A stretch of 64,000 nucleotides of DNA from positions 372,001-436,000 of the forward strand of contig CBDBDN010000008.1 in NCBI GenBank assembly GCA_965203855.1, given 5' to 3'. The notes below the pieces were generated by a model. That model saw only the letters and a program-made list of their open reading frames with translations. It searched no databases and had not been told where the DNA came from. Made by a program: the position numbers and the translations under genes. This DNA is from Bin87 sp965203855. GTDB lineage: Bacteria > Chloroflexota > Dehalococcoidia > Lucifugimonadales > UBA3495. This document shows, piece by piece, positions 1 through 8,275 of the stretch. The first letter of the stretch is position 1; each line of letters opens with the position of its first letter.

Positions 1-36
1 CCAACAATGCAGCGGACGGACTGGGAGGTTATTGCT

Positions 37-759
37 ATGACTACAACCGCAACCCGCCCGGCGGCAGCCGCGGCAGTGCCGGCGCCCGATTATTTTCCGC
101 CGCCCGCGCCGGCGCTGCCTGATACTGCCGGCGTCAACCTGTTTCCGCTGAAACTCCGGCTGCCCGACGCCGTAGTCGCCGCCGGCCCGGACGCCTGCGA
201 AGCCTGGTTCTGGGAAATCTGCTTGGCCAACGACGGCGCCCTCTGGCAGATAGAACTCGGCGCTGATGGAGTATTGGAACTGATGCCATCCTATGCATAT
301 GCGGAACGCCGGGAATTTCGGTTCGGTTTTGCGCTGGAGACTTGGAATATCGGCTTGGAAACACCCGGTATGACTACTGGGCCGTCCGCTGCGTATCGTC
401 TGTCTAACGGCGCGGTACGCAGCCCAGATGGGGCCTGGACGACGGCGGAAAGAGTGGCTCCCCCACGCTCGGACCCGCCGCAGACCTGGCCGTTCTGTCC
501 CGATTTCGTGGTGGAAATACGGTCGCCGTCCCAATCCCGTCCCGCGGATCTGGCCGCGCTGTTGGACAAGATGCGGGAATATATGGACAACGGCGCCAAG
601 CTGGGCTGGCTGATTGACCCGCTGGAACGCACCGTCCGCATCTACCGGACAGGACTGGCCGAACCGGAACTGCTGACCGACCCGGAGACGCTGGACGGAG
701 AGGATGTGCTGCCCGGCTTCGCTTTTGCCGTGCGGTCGCTGATTTTTGACCTGGTTTAA
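37..759 (+). CDS. Uma2 family endonuclease-like protein (DUF820)
   Basis: A protein of about 240 residues of the Uma2 (DUF820) family, a PD-(D/E)XK nuclease fold common as solitary accessory genes. The family core is clear in the C-terminal half: PDFVVEIRSPS, then LLDKMREYMDNGAKLGWLIDP, which correspond to the acidic pair and the conserved helix-strand of Uma2 proteins. The N-terminal 60 residues are Ala/Pro-rich. I chose the ATG at 37 because GGGAGG lies 8 bases before it; another in-frame ATG at 7 has no such site. serS follows 12 bases downstream. Substrate and role are unknown for the family; some members resemble restriction-type nucleases. Confidence 0.8.
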   Translation: MTTTATRPAAAAAVPAPDYFPPPAPALPDTAGVNLFPLKLRLPDAVVAAGPDACEAWFWEICLANDGALWQIELGADGVLELMPSYAYAERREFRFGFALETWNIGLETPGMTTGPSAAYRLSNGAVRSPDGAWTTAERVAPPRSDPPQTWPFCPDFVVEIRSPSQSRPADLAALLDKMREYMDNGAKLGWLIDPLERTVRIYRTGLAEPELLTDPETLDGEDVLPGFAFAVRSLIFDLV

Positions 760-771
760 GAGTGTTGACTG

Positions 772-2052
772 ATGCTTGCCATTGAACAGATTCGCAACGA
801 AACCGCTGCGGTGCGCGCCGCTCTGATGCGCCGCGCCGAGGACGAGGACTGCCTGGATGAAATCCTGGCGCTGGATGCCCGGCGCCGCGCCGCCATCACT
901 GAAGGCGACGAGCTGCGCGCCCGCCGCAACCAGGTATCGCGGGAAATCGGGCAGGCGCGGGCGCAAGGCCAGCCGCCGCCCGATGCCGTCGTAGCGGAAA
1001 TGCGCGCCGTCGGCCAGCAAATCAACACCCTGGAGGAAACCGTCCGCACGCTGGATTCCCAAATCGGCGCGGCGATGCTGGAGCTGCCCAACCTGCCGGA
1101 CGCCGGCACTCCCGACGGCACGGACGAAACCGGGAATATCGTGCTGCGTTCCTGGGGCGATTTGCCGGCCTACGACTTTGAGCCGCAGCCGCATTGGGAT
1201 CTGGCGGAACGCCTGGGCATCATTGACTTTCAGCGGGGCGTCAAGCTGGCCGGCAGCCGGTTCTATACGCTGCACGGCTACGGCGCCCGGCTGGAACGGG
1301 CCATCATCGCGTGGATGCTGGATCTGCACGGGCGGGAACATGGCTACACCGAAGTCGCGCTGCCCATCCTGGTACGCCGGGAAATTATGGAAGGCTCCGG
1401 CAACCTGCCGCTTTTCGCCGACAACCTGTATCACGATGACGAGGACGACCTCTGGCTGATACCTACCGCCGAAGTGCCGATTACCAACTTGCACCGGGAT
1501 GAAATCCTGTCCGCCGCCGACCTGCCCTTGTACTATGTAGCGCATACGCCCTGTTTCCGGCGGGAAAAGGCGGCGGCGGGGCGGGATACGCGCGGCATCA
1601 AGCGGGTGCATCAGTTCAACAAAGTGGAGATGTACAAATTCGTTGCGCCGGAAACCTCTTTTGACGAGCTGGAAGCGATGCTGGGCAACGCGGAGGCGGT
1701 ATGCCGGCGGCTCAACCTGCCGTATCGCATCTTGCAGCTGTGCGCCGGCGATATATCCTTTCCATCGGCCAAGTCTTACGACATTGAAGTGTGGGCGGCC
1801 GGCTCGCAAGAGTGGCTGGAAGTGTCGTCCTGCTCCAACTGCACCGACTTTCAGGCGCGGCGGGCCAATGTGCGCTACCGGCCCGGCGCTGGGGAGCGGC
1901 CCCGGTTCGTGCATACGCTGAACGGCTCCGGCCTGGCGCTGCCGCGGGTCATCATCGCCCTGCTGGAAAACAACCAGCAGGCGGACGGGTCGGTGCTAAT
2001 ACCGGAGGAGCTGCGGCCTTATACTGGGTTTGATACGATACCGCCGGCGTAA
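772..2052 (+). CDS. serS: Seryl-tRNA synthetase
   Basis: Charges tRNA-Ser (and tRNA-Sec) with serine in the cytoplasm. The 426 residues match the usual bacterial length. Residues about 25-105 form the charged antiparallel coiled-coil arm that contacts the long variable arm of tRNA-Ser. Class II motif 2 is visible as FRREKAAAGRDTRG followed by HQFNKVEMYKF, and motif 3 as GSGLALPRVIIALLENNQ. The gene lies 12 bases after the Uma2 gene, so the two may share a transcript. Because this genome appears to use selenocysteine (see the gene at 8276), this enzyme would also supply Ser-tRNA-Sec. Confidence 0.97.
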   Translation: MLAIEQIRNETAAVRAALMRRAEDEDCLDEILALDARRRAAITEGDELRARRNQVSREIGQARAQGQPPPDAVVAEMRAVGQQINTLEETVRTLDSQIGAAMLELPNLPDAGTPDGTDETGNIVLRSWGDLPAYDFEPQPHWDLAERLGIIDFQRGVKLAGSRFYTLHGYGARLERAIIAWMLDLHGREHGYTEVALPILVRREIMEGSGNLPLFADNLYHDDEDDLWLIPTAEVPITNLHRDEILSAADLPLYYVAHTPCFRREKAAAGRDTRGIKRVHQFNKVEMYKFVAPETSFDELEAMLGNAEAVCRRLNLPYRILQLCAGDISFPSAKSYDIEVWAAGSQEWLEVSSCSNCTDFQARRANVRYRPGAGERPRFVHTLNGSGLALPRVIIALLENNQQADGSVLIPEELRPYTGFDTIPPA

Positions 2053-2108
2053 TCGGCGGCGCCACGCTCTTTTGCTGGACGATTGCCAACCTGCTGCCAT
2101 GTCCATAG

Positions 2109-2140
2109 CGTCAATCAATCAGTCAGTCAACCAATCAACC
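2109..2140 (+). repeat. Short tetranucleotide repeat
   Basis: A run of TCAA/TCAG tetramers lies in the 140-base gap between serS and the next small gene. Simple sequence of this kind can vary in length. Nothing else is visible in the gap. Confidence 0.5.
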
Positions 2141-2192
2141 CCACCGACAACTAACCGACCAACTGCATCTCCGGCGGCAAGAGAGTACGATT

Positions 2193-2489
2193 ATGGACGA
2201 TAAAATGAAAGGCAAGCCGCGTTATCTTACGCCGGACGAGATCGTTGCCGAGTGGGAGAAAAACCCCATCCGGCGGACGCCGGTGAGTGCGGAGGCCAGG
2301 GAGCAGGCCCGGAAAGAGTGGGCGGAGCTGCGCGCCCGGGGCATTATATCCGGCCCCAGTTCGGAAAAGCCGCGCCCTCCGTTTTTGCCCATTGCTCATA
2401 TACCCGGCGCGCTGGATCGGTTCCTCAAAGAACGGTGGGGCGAGTGCGATTGTAATTGCGATTGCGGATGCCGGGGCGGATGCCAGTGA
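2193..2489 (+). CDS. Small protein upstream of PIN toxin, candidate antitoxin
   Basis: A 98-residue protein I do not recognise. It is charged and helical in its first half (YLTPDEIVAEWEKNP, EAREQARKEWAEL) and ends in an unusual Cys-rich tail with five cysteines within the last 13 residues (CDCNCDCGCRGGC). Its stop codon overlaps the start of the downstream PIN-domain gene by 10 bases, so translation is probably coupled. Position and size fit the antitoxin of a VapBC-like pair, but no known DNA-binding fold (AbrB, RHH, Phd) is evident, so the antitoxin role is inferred from context only. The Cys tail may bind metal, or may be a by-product of the short repeat encoding it. Confidence 0.6.
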   Translation: MDDKMKGKPRYLTPDEIVAEWEKNPIRRTPVSAEAREQARKEWAELRARGIISGPSSEKPRPPFLPIAHIPGALDRFLKERWGECDCNCDCGCRGGCQ

Positions 2490-2887
2490 CGCCGGCATTC
2501 CCGCTGGCAACGGCGTATGTGGACGCGTCGGCGCTGCTGGCAGTAGCGTTGCGGGAACCCTCTGCGCCGTTAATCGTCCAGAGGTTGGAAACCTTTGACC
2601 TGCTGGCGTCGGCCAGCCTGTTGGACGCGGAAACCCGCTCCGCTTTCGCCCGCTATGGAATGGATATAGCAGGCGCTTTGCCCTATACCGTTGAATGGAT
2701 CTATCCCGACCGTCCGCTCACTGCTGAAATCGTAACCGCCTTGCGGGTAGGCTATTTGCGCGGCGCCGACCTCTGGCATATCGCTGTGGCCATGTACCTG
2801 GATGCAACTATATCCAGCGAACTGGTCTTTATCACGCTGGACGAGCGGCAGCGGGCGGTGGCCGCCGGGCTAGGACTGCCGATTTGA
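2480..2887 (+). CDS. PIN-domain protein, VapC-like RNase toxin candidate
   Basis: A PIN-fold protein of 135 residues. The acidic residues of the Mg-dependent nuclease site are present in order: YVDASALLAV near the N-terminus, DAETRSAFAR, GADLWHIAVAM and ITLDERQRAVAA near the C-terminus. The ATG at 2480 is preferred because it overlaps the end of the preceding small gene (ATGCCAGTGA), the usual arrangement for toxin-antitoxin pairs. If typical of VapC, it would cleave tRNA or rRNA when freed from its partner. Solitary PIN proteins with other roles exist, so the toxin label is an inference from family and context. Confidence 0.8.
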   Translation: MPVTPAFPLATAYVDASALLAVALREPSAPLIVQRLETFDLLASASLLDAETRSAFARYGMDIAGALPYTVEWIYPDRPLTAEIVTALRVGYLRGADLWHIAVAMYLDATISSELVFITLDERQRAVAAGLGLPI

Positions 2888-2902
2888 CGCCAAGCGCCGG
2901 CG

Positions 2903-3378
2903 CTAATGGTTGCCCGGCGTAGCATAGGCGCCGGCAATCACCTGGAGCATATCCTCAAAGTAGCCGGCTGCCATTAGGTCATAGGCTTTCTTGCCTGCTT
3001 TCACTGCTCGCGACTCCGACAGGCCCCCGACAACATTCATCAGCTTGGAATGTATCGCAGGGCTGACCCGACCGACGCCGGGGCAATGGCGCCCGGCGTC
3101 CATTTCGCCGGCCGTATCTGATAGTGGCAGCGAGCTTAAATCAGGTCAATACTCTTGGGTTCAGCGTATTTCGCCAAGCGGCGCGCGGCGTCGTTGCGGA
3201 ATCGATGTTCAGGATGTACTGTCGCAAGCAACCCGAGCTCGCGGATTTTACTCTCCATCAGTCGGTAAAAGTAGCCGGCGGGATAGGTGGACCAGCGATG
3301 TACGGTAGCGCGCAGACTGTCCTGAAAAGAGCCGCAGCTGCGCCGGCGGCTAGGCAACCGGCGCAGCTGCCCGCTCAA
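2903..3378 (-). pseudogene. Remnants of unrecognised coding sequence
   Basis: Two short minus-strand open stretches (3136-3378 and 2903-3103) read like the ends of real proteins: the first ends PEHRFRNDAARRLAKYAE followed by PKSIDLI, the second ESRAVKAGKKAYDLMAAGYF then EDMLQVIAGAY. Neither has a convincing start or ribosome site and they lie in different frames. I read them as decayed or truncated genes downstream of the PaREP1-like gene, without assigning a family. Apart from this, the 460 bases between the PIN gene and 3350 hold nothing I can name. Confidence 0.3.
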
Positions 3379-3814
3379 CCCACTCGGCGAAAGATACGCC
3401 GCCGGTGTATTCGCCGGGGATCTGCCCCCACAGAGTATTTAGCAACGGAACTACCGTTGCCAGATTGAAATCGGCCTGTTCACGCGTCATGTAGGACTCG
3501 TAGAAATTGCCGTGCAGACCCTGAGCCGCGTTGAGGCCATGCCGGATGTGTTCCGCATCATCCGGCAGCTCGTCCGCCAGGGCCTGCACCGCCTCCCGTA
3601 TGGCAACATGGTCATAGTGTTCCCAGCCGCGCAGCGTCGCTACCGCTTTGGTGAGCTGCGCCACGGCGCCCCAGCCTTTCTCGCCGGCTTGACGCAAATC
3701 GCCATCGGCCAGGTAGATCGGGCATTTGCCCCAATACTCTCCGGCTATCAGCAGATGTTTATGAATGCGGGCATCCCGACGCTGGGGCGCCTCGCGGCGT
3801 GTGCGCGGCGGCAT
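3350..3814 (-). CDS. PaREP1-like (HEPN superfamily) protein
   Basis: A 154-residue helical protein. The core, GWGAVAQLTKAVATLRGWEH followed by YDH and later LNAAQGLHGNFYESYM, matches the PaREP1 pattern (WGAaaqavKAiae.RGW, then LHxNFYExxL), a family usually placed in the HEPN superfamily. A second copy of the same core is at 5913-6296 and two more distant relatives lie at 36094-36839. The RxxxxH motif of HEPN ribonucleases is not visible, so RNase activity should not be assumed. No partner nucleotidyltransferase is adjacent. Function unknown. Confidence 0.65.
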   Translation of the reverse strand: MPPRTRREAPQRRDARIHKHLLIAGEYWGKCPIYLADGDLRQAGEKGWGAVAQLTKAVATLRGWEHYDHVAIREAVQALADELPDDAEHIRHGLNAAQGLHGNFYESYMTREQADFNLATVVPLLNTLWGQIPGEYTGGVSFAEWVERAAAPVA

Positions 3815-3851
3815 ATTACTGCTCCCTACTCTGTTTCCGGTTCCGTTTTCG

Positions 3852-4110
3852 TCATCGCTCTTTATACCGCCGTCCCCGCGCGGCGCGCGTCCGTTCCTGG
3901 ACAGACTGCATCACCGGGACGCCGTAGCCGCAGCTGGTGGAGGTCGCTTCTACCGCAATTTCAATGACCTGACGGGTGGGCAGGCTGATGCTTTCGGCTG
4001 CGTGGGGTAGCAGCAATTCCCGATGCGGCGATGCGTCCAGCGGAGTCGCCGCCGCCCGCCCGTACATCCGGGCGATGGGCGAAATGGCGGCAGAAAGTGC
4101 GGCCCAAGGC
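3852..4110 (-). pseudogene. C-terminal remnant of a PNPOx-fold (pyridoxamine oxidase-like) protein
   Basis: The minus-strand frame reads ISPIARMYGRAAATPLD, then VIEIAVEATSTSCGYGVPVM and QERTR. This matches the end of flavin/PNPOx-fold proteins, which carry a 'RLYGRA' strand and end in 'VIEI.VE.vqTSCGYGVPlm'. The N-terminal two thirds are absent: the frame is closed by a stop just upstream, and parts of an earlier strand seem to persist in another frame (GRTFCRHFAHRP). I read it as a truncated, frameshifted gene end. The remaining bases to 4322 hold no gene. Confidence 0.45.
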
Positions 4111-4322
4111 GGCCCGATGATAGTGGTTGTACCGGTTCAGCTCCGGCTTTTTGGGGCGGAGACGGCAGCGGCGGCTTGCGGGGCGTTTGGACCGCGCCCC
4201 GCGCCGGCCGCGCCGCAATAATGTTCGGCACGGTCATAGACAGTAGCCCTAGCAGCCGTGAGTCAGATCCGGCAAATCGGATCCGGTGAGTCGGCTCAGA
4301 GTCGGATCCGTCTTTGCCGGGC

Positions 4323-5522
4323 CTAGCGCCGTTCAAACACGGCGGCCACGCCCTGCCCGCCGCCGACGCACATCGTCTCCAGGCCCCACTGCGCGTCCTG
4401 CCGTTCCATTTCGTGCAGCAGCGTGGTCAGGATGCGGGCGCCGGTAGCGGCGATGGGATGCCCCAGCGAAATGCCGGAGCCGTTGACATTGAGGTTGTCC
4501 TCATGCGGCAACTGCCATTCCCGCAGCACGGCCAGCACTTGGGCGGCAAAGGCTTCGTTCAGCTCAATGATGTCCATATCGCCCAGCGTCATCCCGATTT
4601 TGCCCATCACTTTGTTGACGGCCGGCACCGGGCCGATGCCCATAGTGGCGGGATGGCAGCCGGTAACGGCCCAGCCGCGCAGATAGGCCATCGGCGTCAG
4701 CCCCAGCTCCTCCAGCTTGTCCTCTGCGACCACCAGGCAGACGGACGCGGCGTCGTTCTGGCTGCTGGCGTTGCCGGCGGTAACGCAGCCGTCGCGCATC
4801 ACCGGGCGCAGACGCCCCAGAACTTCCATCGTAGTGTCGGCGCGCGGCCCCTCGTCGGCGTCAAAGATTTTGGGGTCGCCGCGGCGCTGGGGGATGCTAA
4901 CGGGTATGATTTCATCGCTGAACTTGCCGGATTCGCGGGCGGCAACGGCGCGCTGGTGGCTGCGGAGGGCGTACTCGTCCTGTTCCTGGCGGGGGATTTC
5001 GTACTGCTGCGCCAGGTTTTCGGCGGTTTCCACCATACCGCCGGGGATCGGGCCGAACCGCTCGTCGGGGGAAATAGTAACGCGGGCGCGGGCCAGCCGG
5101 TCGTGAAAAGTAACCGAGCCGAACCGGGCGCCCCAGCGGGATTCGTTGCTGTAAAACTCGGCGCTGCTCATACTCTCCACGCCGCCGGCGATGACGACAT
5201 CGGCATTGTCGGTCTGCACCAGCATTGAGGCGTTGAGGATGGCTTGCAGGCCGGACGAGCAGCGGCGATCCAGTTGGTAGCCCGGCACTTCAATAGGCAG
5301 GCCGGCTTTGAGCCCGGCCAAGCGTCCGATGGCCGGGTTTTCGCCGGACGGATAGCCGTGGCCGAGGATGACGTCATCCACTTTGGCCGGGTCAACGCCG
5401 CTGCGTTCCAGGGCGGCGGAAATCACGGCAGAGGCTAGCTCGGCGGCGGAAACATCCCGCAGCGCGCCGCCAAAATTGCCGACAGCAGTGCGGACGGGGG
5501 AAACGATGGCTACTCCTCGCAT
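4323..5522 (-). CDS. Acetyl-CoA acetyltransferase / thiolase
   Basis: A 399-residue thiolase, the standard length. The nucleophilic Cys is at residue 88 in LDRRCSSGLQAI, the catalytic His in GHPIAATGARI, and the second Cys in CVGGGQGVAAVF close to the C-terminus. It catalyses Claisen condensation of two acetyl-CoA or the reverse thiolysis of 3-ketoacyl-CoA. The family supports either a biosynthetic (acetoacetyl-CoA) or a beta-oxidation role, and no neighbouring fatty-acid genes decide between them. I chose the ATG at 5522 (MRGVAIVSPVRTAVG), where the domain begins; the open frame extends further upstream without family similarity. Confidence 0.93.
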   Translation of the reverse strand: MRGVAIVSPVRTAVGNFGGALRDVSAAELASAVISAALERSGVDPAKVDDVILGHGYPSGENPAIGRLAGLKAGLPIEVPGYQLDRRCSSGLQAILNASMLVQTDNADVVIAGGVESMSSAEFYSNESRWGARFGSVTFHDRLARARVTISPDERFGPIPGGMVETAENLAQQYEIPRQEQDEYALRSHQRAVAARESGKFSDEIIPVSIPQRRGDPKIFDADEGPRADTTMEVLGRLRPVMRDGCVTAGNASSQNDAASVCLVVAEDKLEELGLTPMAYLRGWAVTGCHPATMGIGPVPAVNKVMGKIGMTLGDMDIIELNEAFAAQVLAVLREWQLPHEDNLNVNGSGISLGHPIAATGARILTTLLHEMERQDAQWGLETMCVGGGQGVAAVFERR

Positions 5523-5704
5523 AATGGGGCTCCTTGCGTTGTGTAATGGGGCGCCGGCACGCCGCGCCGGCGCCGCAATCTGCATTATAAAAAGGATGGC
5601 AGTATGATAACCGCCGGCCGGCGGAATGTAAAACGAGCGTTGCCGCCGGGCGTTTCCCAAATTGTACCACTGCGGCCCGCTCCGGGTAGGCCGGAGTTTC
5701 TGAC

Positions 5705-5807
5705 GCCGATGGACGGGATGGGGTTTTATTATGGCATGGATAAAGGGGATGAATGGGATTTTGGATTTGGTTGAGGGGATGGATTCCGGCTTGCCTCGGA
5801 ATCACGG
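5705..5807 (+). repeat. Interspersed G-rich repeat with palindromic end, copy 1
   Basis: One copy of a roughly 100-bp repeat found at six or more places in this window. It begins near CGATGGACGGGATGGGG, continues with TTATGGCATGGATAAAGGGG and ends with an imperfect copy of the GGATTCCGGC..GCCGGAAT palindrome. It lies between the thiolase and the PaREP1-like gene. No coding capacity is apparent. Confidence 0.6.
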
Positions 5808-5912
5808 TTGGAGGTTGGTCGGCTGCCTTGATTATTCAGCCAGGATGGGCTATCATTCCATCGTTGCCGCCGGCGGTTTGAGGGCGGCCTATCTGAGTTA
5901 CTGGCATCTACT

Positions 5913-6296
5913 ATGGCAACCGCGCCGACTGCAACCGTCGCCGATACTGTCGCTTACCACCAGGGGCGCAGCTGGCATTTTTGGGATTTGGTGGACGATG
6001 AGCTGGAGCGCGGCGAACTAGAGGAAGCCAGCAATAAACTTTGGGGCGCCGCCGCGCACGCCATCAAAGCCGTTGCCGAAATCCGGGGTTGGGAACATTA
6101 TGCCCACAGCCTGCTGGAGGAAACCGTCCTGCGACTCATCCGCGAGGAGGGCGCATCGCCTCATCTGCGCGGGCAGTACTACATCGCATCACATTACCAT
6201 CAGCGGTTTTATGGCGGCCCGCCCGACGCCGACGGCATCCGCTACGGCAAGGAAATCATTGCTGAATTCATCCGCACCCTGGAAAGCTTGGAGTGA
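5913..6296 (+). CDS. PaREP1-like (HEPN superfamily) protein, second copy
   Basis: A 127-residue relative of the gene at 3350-3814. The shared core is LWGAAAHAIKAVAEIRGWEH followed by YAH, and the later helix IASHYHQRFYGGPPD corresponds to the LHxNFYE helix of PaREP1 proteins. It is followed 4 bases after its stop by the ATG of the poly-C gene. The last codons of this gene (LESLE and stop) together with that spacer are also found, slightly altered, in front of the second poly-C gene at about 57983, so the two loci share a duplicated block that starts inside this gene. No RxxxxH ribonuclease motif is seen. Function unknown. Confidence 0.65.
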   Translation: MATAPTATVADTVAYHQGRSWHFWDLVDDELERGELEEASNKLWGAAAHAIKAVAEIRGWEHYAHSLLEETVLRLIREEGASPHLRGQYYIASHYHQRFYGGPPDADGIRYGKEIIAEFIRTLESLE

Positions 6297-6300
6297 AATT

Positions 6301-6893
6301 ATGACTGCCTTACCACGTTCTACCCCCCCCCCCGATATAGGCTGACTAAAAACCCAACGACGGCTGGGCTGCGGCTGGGCAAGGTTGCCATTTTCAGCGT
6401 CCTGGCCGGCTTGGCCATTGCCGGCGGGATGATTTTCCCCGGCGCTGATGCGGAAGCGCAAGCTTATGGCGGATACACTTATACTTCGCGGGTTTGTCAG
6501 GAGTACGGACAGCAGCCGCGCTGGTACAATGTGCGGGACGGGCAAGCGGCTTACAACGGGGGCAACAGCGACAGCGGCTGGCTGATTGTGCTGGAGCGTG
6601 GGGCAGGAACTATTACCTACCGGAGTGACCCGGCGGGCGACTATGCTGGCAGGGACGGCCGGTTCGCTTTGATTTCCGACAACCTGCATTACTTTAGCGG
6701 TGGGGTTTTCACGCCGGTAAGCGGGCCGCCAAATTCGGCTAACCGATTCGTGAGAATTGGCGAAAGCGGCGATTATAGTGATTTCGCCAATTTTGTCAGC
6801 CCTAGCAGCACCATTGACCAAAACCGCTTTAGCAAGGTTTCAAGCGGCGGCGGCATTTACGTCCGCTGGGCGCATATGGCATGGTGCCGCTAA
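6301..6893 (+). CDS. Phase-variable secreted protein, copy A (currently out of frame)
   Basis: Starts ATGACTGCCTTACC, runs into 11 consecutive C (6323-6333) and, as written, ends after 15 codons at TGA (..PPPDIG, stop). With 12 C the frame continues RYRLTKNPTTAGLRLGKVAI followed by a hydrophobic segment and AEAQA, a normal signal peptide, into the mature protein ending YVRWAHMAWCR at 6893. The mature region has two Cys (RVCQEYG and AWCR) and no family I recognise. Its first 50 and last 11 residues match the gene at 58004; the centre does not. The frame from the tract to 6893 is intact, which argues against simple decay. A terminator follows. Homopolymer length could also be a sequencing error. 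Confidence 0.7.
6323..6333 (+). repeat. Poly-C tract (11 C) within the start of a coding frame
   Basis: Eleven consecutive C lie 22 bases after the ATG. Lengths of 3n+2 (as here) end at TGA after PDIG, lengths of 3n+1 end at TAG, and lengths of 3n open the downstream frame. This is the usual design of a slipped-strand ON/OFF switch. Confidence 0.75.
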
Positions 6894-6939
6894 GGCCGGC
6901 GCCGCTCCCCGCTCCCCATTCCCAGCTCTCGTTGCCTAA

Positions 6940-6968
6940 CCCTCTCCATTTAGTGGAGGGGGTTTTTT
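6940..6968 (+). terminator. Rho-independent terminator after secreted-protein gene A
   Basis: A 9-bp stem (6940-6948 with 6954-6962, including a T-G pair) with a 5-base loop is followed by six T. The second poly-C gene has a terminator of the same kind at the corresponding place. Confidence 0.85.
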
Positions 6969-7157
6969 AATGACATGATGGCTGAAGGGGATAGATGGGG
7001 ATTTTTACGCCGCCGGCCCGCATCCGCAGGATTATGATTATTGCCTGCGGATTTGGTAGAATGGGGGCGGGCGTATAATCGGATTGCCGCTCCCGGTTAT
7101 GCCGGGGCGCCGATCAGTGGCATTCGTTAGACGCCGCATCAGATAAACCGGAGGAGC

Positions 7158-8204
7158 ATGGCCGTGGCATCGCAACCTTACCCCGCCGCCATCCGGCTGC
7201 CGCTGGACGGCCTGGACGCCATCGACGAATGCTATCGCCGGGGCTGGACGGACGGCCTGCCGGTGGTGCCGCCTACGGTGGATCGGGTGCAGGCGATGCT
7301 GGACGCCGTCGGCTTGTCCCCCGATGACATCATCGGCGAGGTGCCGGTGCGCCGCCGCGCTTTGACCGCCGCGCAAGCCGCCGCCAACGCGGTGATGGCC
7401 GGCTGTCTGCCCGCCTATTTCCCTATCGTCCTGGCCGTCCTGGATGCCCTCTTTGAGCATGACCCGAACTGCATTCACGAAGTGTCCGCCGTAACCAACT
7501 CTACCGGACTGCTGGCGCTGGTCAACGGCCCCATCCGCCGCGAAATTGAGCTGAACTGCACCGACAACCTGTTCAGCCCCGGCTACCGGGCCAACGCTAC
7601 CATCGGGCGAGCGCTGCGTCTCATCTTTATCAATGTCTTTGAGCAGCGGCCCGGCGTGCTGGATCGGGGCTGTATGGGCAGCCTTACCAAGTTCGGCGTC
7701 GTCATCGGCGAGGACGAGGAAAACAGCCCCTGGGAACCGTTCCATGTCAGCGCCGGTTTCGCGCCGGAGCAGTCCACCGTTACCGTCGCCACTATTCAGG
7801 ATCCGTCAATGCACGGCAACCGCTACGGAACTACCGGCGAAAGCCTGCTGGATTCCATCGCCGACGGCATGGCATCGCACGGGTTGGGCATCTACTTCGG
7901 ACGCGGCATCAAGTGGTTCTGGGTAGTGGGGCACTGGCACGCCGAACTGCTGGGGCGGCTGGGCTGGAACCGCCGCAATATGCAGGAATACCTGTATGAA
8001 CGGGCCTGGCGTTCCGTGGCCGACCTGAAACGGCTCGGCATGGCCAACGGCCCGGTAGAACCTGGAGACGATGCGGAGCGCCGGATGACCGTTGACAACC
8101 CTGATGATATTCTGATAGTGAAAGCCGGCGGCGACAGCGGCATCTACAGCGAACTGATTATGAACTATTACGGCGTGCCGGCCGTAACCCGACTGTTGCC
8201 GTAA
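7158..8204 (+). CDS. Conserved protein encoded beside the UGSC selenoprotein
   Basis: A 348-residue soluble protein with no domain I can name. Distinctive stretches are YRRGWTDGLPVVPPTVDRV near the N-terminus, AANAVMAGCLPAYFPIVLA, NGPIRREIELNCTDNLFSPG and RGCMGSLTKFGVVIGEDEE. Three conserved-looking cysteines and the closing HWHAELL segment could form a redox or metal site, but this is conjecture. GGAGGAG precedes the ATG at 7158. The selenoprotein gene starts 71 bases downstream on the same strand, so the two probably act together. My recollection is that proteins of this type accompany UGSC proteins in other genomes; I cannot check that here. Confidence 0.7.
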   Translation: MAVASQPYPAAIRLPLDGLDAIDECYRRGWTDGLPVVPPTVDRVQAMLDAVGLSPDDIIGEVPVRRRALTAAQAAANAVMAGCLPAYFPIVLAVLDALFEHDPNCIHEVSAVTNSTGLLALVNGPIRREIELNCTDNLFSPGYRANATIGRALRLIFINVFEQRPGVLDRGCMGSLTKFGVVIGEDEENSPWEPFHVSAGFAPEQSTVTVATIQDPSMHGNRYGTTGESLLDSIADGMASHGLGIYFGRGIKWFWVVGHWHAELLGRLGWNRRNMQEYLYERAWRSVADLKRLGMANGPVEPGDDAERRMTVDNPDDILIVKAGGDSGIYSELIMNYYGVPAVTRLLP

Positions 8205-8275
8205 CCGTACGCTGCGCCATTCCGACTTGTCCCGTCTTGTTCCATCCCATCCCGTCCCAATCAACGGGGGTTAGT

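Noticed and set aside
6411..6893. Secreted protein A starting at the ATG at 6411
   Set aside because: That start falls inside the hydrophobic core of the signal peptide and has no ribosome site; the conserved upstream frame through the poly-C tract gives a complete signal peptide.
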